NCBI GenBank assembly: GCA_030829765.1
Contig: JAUROO010000115.1
Location: forward strand, 1 to 11,239
Length of the DNA stretch: 11,239 bases
DNA from: Miltoncostaeales bacterium
GTDB lineage: Bacteria > Actinomycetota > Thermoleophilia > Miltoncostaeales > Miltoncostaeaceae
Direction of reading: 5' to 3'
Shown one piece after another: positions 1 to 9,135 of this stretch (within the stretch, counting starts at the first letter, position 1; each line of letters begins with the position of its first letter). The position numbers were made by a program, and so were the translations under genes. The notes beneath the pieces were generated by a model, which worked only from the letters and a program-made list of their open reading frames with translations, searched no databases and was not told where the DNA came from.

Positions 1-52
1 CGTGGCGCGGTTTTCCCCGGCGCTTGCCATTGTGGATCACCCGGCGGATACC

Positions 53-195
53 TGTGGACGACCTGTGGGTGGATCCCGACTCCCGGGCAGTCCTCTCCAC
101 AGGCCTCCACATGCCCGGCAGCATGCGGTGTGCGCGGTGTGGACGCCTGTGGGTGATCCGGTCACACACGTGGGTTTTCCCACAGGCCGCCCACA
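53..195. repeat. Four ordered pairs of DnaA-box cores
   Basis: Eight of the ten cores fall in four pairs. Starts of the TGTGG/CCACA pentamers are 53 and 64 (forward), 97 and 107 (reverse), 138 and 148 (forward), and 180 and 191 (reverse). Spacing within a pair is 10 or 11 bases, about one helical turn; successive pairs start 44, 41 and 42 bases apart, about four turns. The first and third pairs are near-identical direct repeats (53-76 and 138-159), differing by two single-base gaps, so part of the array looks duplicated with an 85-base step. Binding of DnaA is inferred from the core sequence and location. Confidence 0.75.
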
Positions 196-262
196 CCCCC
201 TGAAACACCATGTCAGCAGCGGGTTCACACATCCGTCCCCGGACTCCACAGGCCCTACTGCC

Positions 263-289
263 TCGACGACCAACTTCTCTATTTATTCT
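263..289 (+). promoter_or_regulatory. Possible dnaN promoter inside the AT-rich patch
   Basis: TATTCT at 284-289 fits the actinobacterial -10 pattern TANNNT. TCGACG at 263-268 resembles a -35 hexamer (four of six bases of TTGACA), with a 15-base spacer, which is short. A transcript would begin near 296 and give a leader of about 65 bases before the dnaN GTG. The same bases are proposed as the unwinding element, so the match could simply reflect AT content. Confidence 0.25.
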
Positions 290-303
290 GAGATGAAGAG
301 GTA
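271..303. other. AT-rich patch, candidate DNA unwinding element
   Basis: Within a region of very high GC, these 33 bases are mostly A and T and include TATTTATTCTGAGATGAAG. They lie between the last DnaA-box core (246-250) and dnaN. Origins usually have an AT-rich duplex-unwinding element beside the box array, so this is the best candidate in the window. The patch is short, and no convincing DnaA-trio repeat was found in it, so the role is an inference from position and composition. Confidence 0.5.
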
Positions 304-320
304 TGACAGCGCGCGTCCGG

Positions 321-346
321 GGCCGGGCACGCGGCGAGTCCCGGCC
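321..346 (+). repeat. Inverted repeat in the dnaN leader
   Basis: GGCCGGG (321-327) and CCCGGCC (340-346) form a perfect 7-bp stem around a 12-base loop, ending 14 bases before the dnaN GTG. In RNA this would be a stable hairpin just upstream of a start that has no visible Shine-Dalgarno. Stems of this length are not rare in DNA this GC-rich, so function is uncertain. Confidence 0.3.
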
Positions 347-360
347 GGTACGCTGCCGCC

Positions 361-1464
361 GTGCGCCTGACCTGCCCCCGTGACGAACTCGCCGCCCGCC
401 TCGCCCTGGCGTCGCGTGCGGCATCGGGCAAGGGGACCATCCCGGTGCTCGCGAACGTCCTCCTGAGGACCGAGGAGGGCCTGGTGGAGCTCTCGGCCAC
501 CGATATGGAGGTTTCGCTCCGCGTGCCGTTGGAGGATGCCGGCGTGGAGGAGCATGGATCGGTGGTGCTGCCGCGGCTGGCCGCCGACCTGGTGCGCAGC
601 ATGGCCCCCGGACCCGTGTCCATCGTTCATGCCGAGAACGAGGGGCAGGTGCAGATCTCAGGTGGCGGATCCTCGTTCAGCCTCAACTGCCACCAGGCGG
701 GCGAGTATCCCGAGCTCCCGAAGGATGGCGGCGTGGGGGTGCCCATGCCGGCCCGCACGTTCACGGAGTGCGCCGACCGTGTGGTCCGCGCGGCTTCGCG
801 GGATGAGACCCGCCCGGTTCTCACAGGTGTCCTCGTGAGGATGGGGCCCGGTGGCCTGACGATGGCCGCAACCGACAGCTACCGGCTCGCCGTCCGCACG
901 ATGCCACTCGAGAACCCTCCCACAGAGGAGCGTGAGGCCATCATCCCCGCCCGCGCCGTGGCCGAGGCAGCCCGACTGGCATCGCAGGCCGGCGACGCAG
1001 AGGTGGAGATCGCGCTCGGGGAGTCCCAGTCCACCATCCGCTGTGGCGGGGTACGACTCACCACCCGCCTCATCGACGGTCAGTTCCCGGACTACCGGCA
1101 GTTGATCCCTGCGGAGTTCGAGCAGGAGGTCCGGCTGGACAAGGCCGAGTTCCTCGGCGTGCTCACCCGGATTGGCGTCCTGGCTCAGCGCACAGCCCCA
1201 CTTCGCCTGTCGTTCGAGCAGGGCCAGTTGACGGTGGCCACGGCGAGCGACCAGGTGGGCGAGGGGCGCGAATCCCTTCCGGTGGCGTATGCGGGTGAGC
1301 CGATGGAGATCGGGTTCAATGCCGACTTCCTCAGGGAGGGCGTTGACGGGATGTCGGGTGATGAGGTGCGCCTGGGCTTGATAAGCCCACTCCGGCCCGG
1401 CCTGCTGCGCGGGGTGTCGGATGACCACCGGTACCTCCTGATGCCCATCCGCCTTCCCGGGTAG
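361..1464 (+). CDS. dnaN: DNA polymerase III subunit beta (sliding clamp)
   Basis: This encodes the ring-shaped clamp that tethers the replicative polymerase and other repair proteins to DNA; it acts as a homodimer encircling the duplex. The 367-residue product has the usual family length and three-domain sequence pattern. It starts MRLTCPRDELAARL. A domain I segment, LSATDMEVSLRVPL, follows near residues 44-57. Domain II carries AATDSYRLAV, with QFPDYRQLIP in the following strand region. The C-terminus is HRYLLMPIRLPG, the clamp hallmark ending close to YLLMP(V/I)R. The GTG start at 361 gives the standard N-terminus; no Shine-Dalgarno is visible upstream. Its position immediately after the origin and before recF matches dnaN in many bacteria. 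The stop is four bases before recF, so the two are almost certainly co-transcribed. No defects are seen. Confidence 0.97.
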   Translation: MRLTCPRDELAARLALASRAASGKGTIPVLANVLLRTEEGLVELSATDMEVSLRVPLEDAGVEEHGSVVLPRLAADLVRSMAPGPVSIVHAENEGQVQISGGGSSFSLNCHQAGEYPELPKDGGVGVPMPARTFTECADRVVRAASRDETRPVLTGVLVRMGPGGLTMAATDSYRLAVRTMPLENPPTEEREAIIPARAVAEAARLASQAGDAEVEIALGESQSTIRCGGVRLTTRLIDGQFPDYRQLIPAEFEQEVRLDKAEFLGVLTRIGVLAQRTAPLRLSFEQGQLTVATASDQVGEGRESLPVAYAGEPMEIGFNADFLREGVDGMSGDEVRLGLISPLRPGLLRGVSDDHRYLLMPIRLPG

Positions 1465-1468
1465 GACC

Positions 1469-2614
1469 ATGCCGTCCGGCGCCTGGACGGCCACGCACCT
1501 GGATGTCGCCGACGTGAGGTCCTGGCACAGGGTGTCGTTGGACCTTCCGCCGGGGGGCATCGTGCTGTGCGGACCGAACGGCGCCGGCAAGACCTCGCTG
1601 GCCGAGGCGCTCGTGCTGGCGTGCCTCGGTGTGTCCTGTCGCACCTCACGCGACGCCGAGGTAGTGCGCACGGGTGCTCCGGCGCTGCATGTGTCCCTCG
1701 ACATCCAGGGTCCTGCCGGTGCGCAGCACCGCGAGATCGGGTACGCATCCGGACGCGGCAGGCGGCTCACCCGTGATGGCGACGCCGTGCGTGGCCTGGC
1801 CGACTGGCGCGCGGCGGGCAGCGTGCTGGTGTTCCTTCCCGAGGAGCTCCGCGCGGTGAAGGGCCCCCCGGCAGCCCGCCGCAGGCACCTCGACCGGTTG
1901 CTGGAGGCAGCGGTCCCGGGATATGCCGACGACCTGGCGTCGTACGCCGCCGCGGTATCCCAACGCAATGCGGCCCTTCGCGGTGTGCGCTCCGGCCGGA
2001 TGGGCATTGATGCCGTTGCGCCCTGGGAGCCCGCGATCGCGGCCCATGGAGGCCGGATCGTCGTCGCGCGCCGCGACGCCATGCATGCGCTCTCGGGTCC
2101 CTTCGCGCGATGGATGGACGACCTCGGGGGAGGCCCCGGCGGCCTCGTGCGCCTCGAGCCGTCCCCGGCAGCCCTCGCCCATGTACCGGCGGCCGCGCTG
2201 GAGGAGCATCTCGCCAGCCGTTTGCGCGATGCACGACCCCGCGAGATCGCCGCGGGACTCACCCTGGCGGGCCCCCATCGTGACGACGTCCTGATCGGCC
2301 AGGAGCGCGTTGGCACCACGGTGGACCTGCGCGCCGTGGGGAGCCAGGGCGAGCAGAGAACGGCGGTGCTGGCGCTGATCATGGCGCACCGGGAGTACCT
2401 CGGCGCGCGCGCCGGCCTGCCCATCCTGGTGCTGGACGACGTGCTGTCGGAGCTGGATCCGCGCAGGCGCGGCCTCCTGCTGGATGCCGTGGTGGGGTCC
2501 GGGCAGTGCCTGCTGACCACTGCCGATCCCGCTGCGGCGGATGCCGCGGCGCGGCGGGGAGCCCATGTGGTGATGGTGGAGAGGGGGGTGGGTGTCTCGA
2601 CGCCGACGCCGTGA
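1469..2614 (+). CDS. recF: DNA replication and repair protein RecF
   Basis: RecF is an SMC/ABC-like ATPase that helps RecR and RecO load RecA on gapped DNA at stalled forks; it acts in the cytoplasm. The 381-residue product has Walker A GPNGAGKT at residues 35-42, the ABC signature-like SQGEQRT at 292-298 (compare the family's SQGQQRT) and Walker B with D-loop LVLDDVLSELD at 320-330. It lacks the long coiled coil of SMC proteins, as expected for RecF. The N-terminus is a little diverged, opening with ATHLDVADVRSWHRVSLDLP instead of the usual LxLxNFRNY. The ATG is four bases after the dnaN stop, with only a weak TAGGA upstream, so translation is probably coupled to dnaN. The end overlaps the next gene by 23 bases. 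Confidence 0.95.
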   Translation: MPSGAWTATHLDVADVRSWHRVSLDLPPGGIVLCGPNGAGKTSLAEALVLACLGVSCRTSRDAEVVRTGAPALHVSLDIQGPAGAQHREIGYASGRGRRLTRDGDAVRGLADWRAAGSVLVFLPEELRAVKGPPAARRRHLDRLLEAAVPGYADDLASYAAAVSQRNAALRGVRSGRMGIDAVAPWEPAIAAHGGRIVVARRDAMHALSGPFARWMDDLGGGPGGLVRLEPSPAALAHVPAAALEEHLASRLRDARPREIAAGLTLAGPHRDDVLIGQERVGTTVDLRAVGSQGEQRTAVLALIMAHREYLGARAGLPILVLDDVLSELDPRRRGLLLDAVVGSGQCLLTTADPAAADAAARRGAHVVMVERGVGVSTPTP

Positions 2615-3077
2615 TCCTGTCGGGATCGGCGACCTCCTGGGCCGGGCGACCCGGTCATTCACGCGACCCGGTGACTCGGTGCTCACTTCGGTGCGCGCGT
2701 CGTGGCCCGATGCCACGGGCCCGGGCACGGTGAACCACGCCTATCCGATCCGCCGCAGCCGCGCCGGGGTGGTGACCGTGGCGTGCTCCGATGCCGTGTG
2801 GGCGCATGAGCTGGGGATGCGCGAGGAGGAGATCACCGCCCGCCTGGCGACGGCCCTGGGCGACCCCGATGCTGTCGCGGGACTGCGGTTCGTGGTGGCC
2901 GACCACGCCCTTCCCCGGGCCGATGAGGAGGCCCCTCCCAGCCCGGCGTTGCCGGATCCGGGCCCCGACGCACTCCGGCGCGCCGGCGAGGTGACAGCGC
3001 ATATCGACGACCCGGAGCTGCGTGCGGTGATCATGCGCATGGCCGCCCGGTCGATGGAGCGCGAGACCGGGCCCTGA
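2592..3077 (+). CDS. dciA: DUF721 / DciA-family protein
   Basis: The 161-residue product matches the DUF721 family, whose studied members (DciA) interact with the replicative helicase DnaB and help load it in bacteria lacking DnaC/DnaI-type loaders. Visible hallmarks are the N-terminal helix IGDLLGRATRSF, then SVRASWPDATGPGTVNHAYPIRRSRAG, followed by VVTVACSDAVWAHELGM, which corresponds to the family's (L)xVxxxSxxWxxEL motif. The C-terminal third is a Pro/Asp/Glu-rich linker and a short helix ending MAARSMERETGP. The GTG at 2592 follows a purine-rich GGAGAGGGGGG (2579-2589) and is in a different frame from recF, whose last 23 bases it overlaps. Placement between recF and gyrB is the usual actinobacterial location for this family. 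Helicase loading in this organism is inferred from family membership. Confidence 0.88.
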   Translation: MSRRRRRDPVGIGDLLGRATRSFTRPGDSVLTSVRASWPDATGPGTVNHAYPIRRSRAGVVTVACSDAVWAHELGMREEEITARLATALGDPDAVAGLRFVVADHALPRADEEAPPSPALPDPGPDALRRAGEVTAHIDDPELRAVIMRMAARSMERETGP

Positions 3078-3080
3078 CGT

Positions 3081-3097
3081 GCCCGGCGCCGCCGGGC
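3081..3097 (+). terminator. Hairpin after the DciA-family gene
   Basis: GCCCGGC (3081-3087) and GCCGGGC (3091-3097) form a perfect 7-bp stem with a 3-base loop, starting 3 bases after the stop codon. No T-run follows, so it is at best an actinobacterial-style terminator without a U tract, or an attenuating or 3'-end-stabilising hairpin. It sits upstream of a possible gyrB promoter, which would suit a transcription-unit boundary. Confidence 0.35.
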
Positions 3098-3114
3098 TCC
3101 GTGGGACCCGCTGG

Positions 3115-3120
3115 TAGTTT
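3115..3120 (+). promoter_or_regulatory. Possible -10 element for gyrB-gyrA
   Basis: TAGTTT at 3115-3120 fits TANNNT and lies in the only non-GC-rich patch of the 124-base gap between the DciA-family gene and gyrB. No good -35 hexamer is visible at the usual spacing. If used, transcription would begin near 3127 and produce a leader of about 75 bases with two hairpins. A separate gyrase promoter is common, but this one rests on a weak hexamer. Confidence 0.3.
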
Positions 3121-3145
3121 TCGCCCTGCACACAGGCGGTGATCG

Positions 3146-3166
3146 GGCGACCCCGCGCCGGTCGCC
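3146..3166 (+). repeat. Stem-loop in the gyrB leader
   Basis: GGCGACC (3146-3152) and GGTCGCC (3160-3166) are perfect 7-bp inverted arms around a 7-base loop, about 36 bases upstream of the proposed gyrB ATG. It is one of three inverted repeats in this 124-base gap. A role in leader folding is possible, but each 7-bp stem alone is within what GC-rich DNA yields by chance. Confidence 0.3.
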
Positions 3167-3182
3167 GCGCCGCCCCGGCACA

Positions 3183-3198
3183 GCCCCTGAGGAGGGGC
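3183..3198 (+). promoter_or_regulatory. gyrB Shine-Dalgarno folded into a hairpin
   Basis: GAGGAGGGG at 3189-3197 is the strongest Shine-Dalgarno in the window, with GGAGG ending six bases before the ATG at 3202. It is part of a perfect hairpin: GCCCCT (3183-3188), loop GAGG (3189-3192), AGGGGC (3193-3198). Half the ribosome-binding site is in the loop and half in the stem. This decides the start in favour of 3202 and suggests that initiation could depend on whether the stem opens. Function is inferred; the pairing is read directly. Confidence 0.5.
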
Positions 3199-3201
3199 GG
3201 C

Positions 3202-5649
3202 ATGGGTCGGCCCGACGCGAGGAGACAGGTGACCGAACCGGGATTCGATGCCACCACCGATGCCGCCACGTACGACGCCGGCGCCATCACCGTGCTGGAA
3301 GGCCTGGAGGCCGTGCGCAAGCGGCCCGGCATGTACATCGGCTCCACCGGCCTCCGGGGTCTCCACCACCTGGTGTACGAGGTGGTGGACAACTCCGTGG
3401 ACGAGGCCATGGCCGGTCACTGCACGCGCGTGGACGTGGTGCTGCACCCTGACGGCTCATGCTCGGTCACCGACGACGGCCGCGGCATCCCCGTCGCGGC
3501 GATGGCCGACCAGGACGGCAAGAGCGCGCTCGAGGTGGTGCTGACGGTCCTCCACGCCGGCGGAAAGTTCGGCGGTGAGGGCTACAAGGTGTCGGGCGGG
3601 CTGCACGGCGTGGGCGTGTCGGTGGTGAATGCCCTCTCGGAGCGGCTGACCGCTGAGGTGCGCCGCGACGGTCACCTGTGGGTGCAGTCGTATGAGCGCG
3701 GCATGCCCGACGGGCCCATCCGCGAAGCCGGCGACGCCGACGCCACGGGCACCACCATCAGCTTCACGCCCGACCCGGAGATATTCGAGGACACCCAGTT
3801 CGACTACGACACGCTCGCCACACGGTTTCGCGAGACGGCGTTCCTCACGCCGGGCCTCAGGATCACCCTCACCGACGAGCGCGGCGAGCGGCGTGAGGAC
3901 TCCTTCCACTATGAGGGCGGGCTCACGGACTTCGTGAAGCACCTGAACGCCACGAAGGACCCCCTGCACGGCGACGTCATCGCCATCTCCGCCGAGGGCG
4001 AGGAGGGCCAGGTGGACATCGCGATGCAGTGGACCACGGGATTCACCGAGTCGGTGTTCACCTTCGCGAACAACATCAACACCCACGAAGGCGGCACGCA
4101 CCTCACCGGCTTCCGCACCGCCCTCACGCGTTGCATCAACGACTACGCGCGCGCCAAGAACCTGCTGAAGGAGAAGGACGACAACCTCGAGGGCAACGAC
4201 ACCCGCGAGGGCCTCACGGCGATCGTCTCGGTCAAGTTGCGCGAGCCGCAGTTCGAGGGCCAGACGAAGACCAAGCTGGGAAACAGCGAATTCGCCGGGT
4301 TCGTGGCAACGGTGGTGAACCAGCGCCTCGCCGAGTTCCTCGAGGAGAACCCGCAGACGGCCAAGGCGATCTGCACCAAGGCGTCCAACGCCGCGCAGGC
4401 GCGTCTCGCCGCCCGCAAGGCGCGTGACCTCGCGCGCCGCAAGGGGGTGATGGATTCCACGAGCCTGCCGGGCAAGTTGGCGGACTGCTCCGATCGCGAC
4501 CCCGAGAACACCGAGATCTTCCTGGTGGAGGGCGACTCCGCCGGTGGCTCCGCGGTCCGCGCCCGGCAGTCGTCCTTCCAGGCCATCCTGCCGTTGCGCG
4601 GCAAGATCATCAACGTCGAGAAGGCGCGCATCGACAAGGTGCTGAGCAACGCCGAGATCCAGGCGATGATCACGGCGATGGGCACGGGCATCGGAGCCGA
4701 CTTCGACTTGTCGAAGGCCCGGTACCACAAGCTCATCATCATGACCGACGCCGATGTGGACGGCGCGCACATCCGCACGCTCATCCTCACCTTCCTGTTC
4801 CGCCACATGCCCGAGGTGGTGGACCAGGGCTACGTGTACATCGCCCAGCCGCCGCTGTACAAGGTGAAGCAGGGCAGCACCGAGCAGTACATCGAGAAGG
4901 AGGCCGACCTCGAGGACTGGCTGCTCGAGCGCAACATCGGCGACATGACGCTGCAGGCCGCGGAGGGCACCGAGTCGGGGCTCACCAAGGTGCGGTTCCA
5001 GCGGTACACGCGGGCACTGCGGGAGCACGACGGCTGGTCGGCCGCGCTCCGGGCCACCTACGGCAACGAGTTGGTGGACTTCATGCAGGTGCACGGCCTG
5101 GTGGAGGCCGAGCCGGCCGATGTCGCCGGCCTGGGCGCTGCCGTGGTGGCGGCCTCCGGTGACGCCGCGGAACTGACCGTGATCGACGAGGACCCCCAGG
5201 CCGCCTCGGTGCGCGCCCGATCGGTGGAGTCGTGCACGGGTGAGGCCCGCACGGTCACGATCCCGCTGTCGCTGTACGCCGCCCCCGAGCTCGCGGCCTT
5301 CCGTGCAGCGCGCGCAAAGCTGCGCGACCAGATGGGCGAGGCCCCCTTTGTCGTCACGCGTGGCGCCCGCCGGCGCGAGGCCGCCACATACGACGCCCTG
5401 CGCGGATCGATCATGGACCTCGCGCGCGAGGGCATTTCGCTCAGCCGCTTCAAGGGCCTCGGCGAGATGAACGCCGAGCAACTGTGGGAGACGACGATGG
5501 ACCCCGAGCGCCGGATACTGCAGCGCGTCACCATGGACGACGCGGCCGCCGCCGATGAGCTCTTCTCGATGCTGATGGGCGACAAGGTCGAGCCCCGGCG
5601 CGACTTCATCGAGCGCAACGCGCGCTCCGTCGAGTTCCTGGACGTCTGA
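3202..5649 (+). CDS. gyrB: DNA gyrase subunit B, with long TOPRIM-region insert
   Basis: GyrB is the ATPase half of the A2B2 type IIA topoisomerase that introduces negative supercoils. From the ATG at 3202 it is 815 residues. The GHKL ATPase shows E60/N64 in YEVVDNSVDEA (equivalent to E. coli E42/N46), DDGRGIP at 91-97, and KVSGGLHGVGVSVVNAL. The TOPRIM domain has E443 in EGDSAGG and D516/D518/D520 in MTDADVDG, the Mg-binding residues. PPLYKVKQG (550-558) and FKGLGEMN (750-757) flank a segment of about 190 residues, where Streptomyces and Mycobacterium have a few tens. That insert accounts for the length and recalls the Gram-negative GyrB insert. The end is MGDKVEPRRDFIERNARSV. An in-frame GTG at 3229 (788-residue product, with GAGGAGA three bases upstream) is the alternative start and gives the N-terminus MTEPGFDATT. 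gyrA follows after one base. Confidence 0.96.
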   Translation: MGRPDARRQVTEPGFDATTDAATYDAGAITVLEGLEAVRKRPGMYIGSTGLRGLHHLVYEVVDNSVDEAMAGHCTRVDVVLHPDGSCSVTDDGRGIPVAAMADQDGKSALEVVLTVLHAGGKFGGEGYKVSGGLHGVGVSVVNALSERLTAEVRRDGHLWVQSYERGMPDGPIREAGDADATGTTISFTPDPEIFEDTQFDYDTLATRFRETAFLTPGLRITLTDERGERREDSFHYEGGLTDFVKHLNATKDPLHGDVIAISAEGEEGQVDIAMQWTTGFTESVFTFANNINTHEGGTHLTGFRTALTRCINDYARAKNLLKEKDDNLEGNDTREGLTAIVSVKLREPQFEGQTKTKLGNSEFAGFVATVVNQRLAEFLEENPQTAKAICTKASNAAQARLAARKARDLARRKGVMDSTSLPGKLADCSDRDPENTEIFLVEGDSAGGSAVRARQSSFQAILPLRGKIINVEKARIDKVLSNAEIQAMITAMGTGIGADFDLSKARYHKLIIMTDADVDGAHIRTLILTFLFRHMPEVVDQGYVYIAQPPLYKVKQGSTEQYIEKEADLEDWLLERNIGDMTLQAAEGTESGLTKVRFQRYTRALREHDGWSAALRATYGNELVDFMQVHGLVEAEPADVAGLGAAVVAASGDAAELTVIDEDPQAASVRARSVESCTGEARTVTIPLSLYAAPELAAFRAARAKLRDQMGEAPFVVTRGARRREAATYDALRGSIMDLAREGISLSRFKGLGEMNAEQLWETTMDPERRILQRVTMDDAAAADELFSMLMGDKVEPRRDFIERNARSVEFLDV

Positions 5650-5650
5650 G

Positions 5651-8158
<2,508 letters not shown>

Positions 8159-8164
8159 TCGCGG

Positions 8165-9127
8165 TCAGCGAACGGGCAGGGCGACGGCGAGCAGGCCGTC
8201 GCCCTGCCCGATGACGCCAAGGCCCCACTCCACGGGATAGAGGGCGGCGCGCACCGGAAGGGCATCGCCCCAGCCGCGTTGGCGTTCACCCCCTGCGGTT
8301 CGCGCATCGAGTGAGCCCGGCAGCACGCCCATGAGGGGCACGGTGCGCATGGACACCACGCGGAGGCCGGCGAGGCCCAGCACCCACGCGAGGGAATCCC
8401 GGTCGTAGTGCACGAGGTGCCGGGGCAGTTCCAGGCCATCCCATGCCCCGCCCGTGACCCGGCGCGCGAGTGAGCGGATGTTCGGCACACCCACGACCAG
8501 CCGCCCGCCCGGGGCGAGGATTCCCGCGATCGCCTGCAGAGTGGCCACGGGATCCGGAACGTGTTCGAGGACCTGGGACATCCGCACCATGTCCCACGGG
8601 CCGGCGGGCAGGCGGCCCTCGTGCAGCGCGGCGTCCAGCGATCCCCGCACCACCCACGCATTCCCGGCCTCCTGCGCGGCGCGGACAGCCGACTCCGATG
8701 GCTCGAGCCCCCAGGCATCGTGGCCGGCCTCGCGGAGGGCCGTCACGGCCAATCCCGTGCCCGTGCCGACGTCGAGCACCTGCGATCCGGGGCGAAGCGG
8801 ACCCCCGGTGTCGGCCTCCGGGATCGCGATCCCGATCACCCGCCCCGCCCGCCTGCCCGCACCCGCTGCACGCGAGAGCGCACGACCCGACGCGCGGGCG
8901 GTAAGCGATGCACGGCGCGGGTCGTGCTGCGGGTAGTCGTCCGGGTACCAGGCCGCGGGGTCGTCGGGCCATGGGTCGGTGCGGCACAGCAGGCAGGTGG
9001 GACACTCGACCACCCGGAACTCGCCCGGCATCTCGCGCCGGTGGTCGCGCGCGCGCAGCACCTCGCGCCCGCCGGTGCCTCCGCATACCGGGCATGACGA
9101 CGGGTGGATGGTGGACGGCATCGGCAT
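8165..9127 (-). CDS. Class I SAM-dependent methyltransferase with N-terminal zinc-ribbon-like motif
   Basis: The 320-residue product is a SAM-dependent methyltransferase of the Methyltransf_23-like type; the substrate is unknown. Cys pairs C12/C15 (CPVCGG) and C42/C45 (CPTC) suggest a zinc ribbon. WYPDDYPQHDP at 60-70 is the usual follow-on in this family. SAM motif I is VLDVGTGTG (117-125), the acidic residue that holds the ribose is E142 in GLEPS, and MSQVLEHVPDP (183-193) and LAPGGRLVVGVPN follow. HLVHYDRDSLAWVLGLAGL is also typical of the group. Relatives often act on sugars, lipids or small molecules, but nothing here fixes the target. The ATG at 9127 is chosen; a second ATG at 9121 gives MPSTIHPSS. 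No Shine-Dalgarno is present. It faces gyrA tail to tail with 6 bases between stops and diverges from fabZ, so it is probably its own transcription unit. Confidence 0.85.
   Translation of the reverse strand: MPMPSTIHPSSCPVCGGTGGREVLRARDHRREMPGEFRVVECPTCLLCRTDPWPDDPAAWYPDDYPQHDPRRASLTARASGRALSRAAGAGRRAGRVIGIAIPEADTGGPLRPGSQVLDVGTGTGLAVTALREAGHDAWGLEPSESAVRAAQEAGNAWVVRGSLDAALHEGRLPAGPWDMVRMSQVLEHVPDPVATLQAIAGILAPGGRLVVGVPNIRSLARRVTGGAWDGLELPRHLVHYDRDSLAWVLGLAGLRVVSMRTVPLMGVLPGSLDARTAGGERQRGWGDALPVRAALYPVEWGLGVIGQGDGLLAVALPVR
8173..8210. terminator. Perfect 16-bp hairpin, likely bidirectional terminator
   Basis: CGGGCAGGGCGACGGC (8173-8188) and GCCGTCGCCCTGCCCG (8195-8210) are exact reverse complements around the 6-base loop GAGCAG. 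The left arm begins 14 bases after the gyrA stop. A chance stem this long is very unlikely even at 70% GC. No T-run follows on either strand, as is common for terminators in GC-rich Actinomycetota. It is also protein-coding: on the minus strand it encodes GQGDGLLAVALP at the C-terminus of the convergent methyltransferase, so one sequence could end both transcripts. Confidence 0.7.
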
Positions 9128-9135
9128 GGGGCGGG

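Larger units (their letters stand above)
1..303. other. oriC: Probable chromosomal origin of replication (oriC)
   Basis: This gene-free stretch directly upstream of dnaN is where many bacteria, including Actinomycetota, carry oriC between dnaA and dnaN. It holds ten copies of the DnaA-box core TGTGG or its complement CCACA, at 31, 53, 64, 97, 107, 138, 148, 180, 191 and 246, where chance would give about one or fewer. Six have the extended form CCTGTGGR on one strand or the other. None matches the consensus TTRTCCACA perfectly; the best are TGTGGATCA (31-39) and TGTGGACGA (53-61). The cluster is followed by an AT-rich patch at 271-303. The open frames crossing the region are overlapping and resemble no protein I know, so I do not call a gene here. 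The left edge of oriC may lie outside the window. Confidence 0.85.

Noticed and set aside
271..303. DnaA-trio repeats in the AT-rich patch
   Set aside because: Only isolated TAA/AAG-type triplets are found on the complementary strand, not a consecutive run beside a DnaA box.
2..370. Open frame through the origin region
   Set aside because: Pro/His/Thr-rich with no similarity I recognise; it crosses the DnaA-box array and runs into dnaN in another frame.
1374..1388. Hairpin GGGCTT-GAT-AAGCCC near the end of dnaN
   Set aside because: A perfect 6-bp stem, but inside conserved coding sequence with no T-run and dnaN-recF clearly continuous; such stems are common by chance here.
658..2658. Very long open frame on the minus strand (666 residues) opposite dnaN and recF
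   Set aside because: It is Arg-, Ser- and Pro-rich with no recognisable motif and lies opposite two certain genes; long antisense frames are expected at this GC content.
3139..3201. Upstream GTG at 3139 as the gyrB start
   Set aside because: It would translate through the leader hairpins and the strong Shine-Dalgarno, adding an Arg/Ala/Pro-rich stretch not seen in GyrB; 3202 or 3229 fits the family better.
3457..5481. Long minus-strand open frame opposite gyrB (674 residues)
   Set aside because: Composition is that of a shadow frame, rich in His, Val, Arg and Leu, with no domain, and gyrB is unambiguous.
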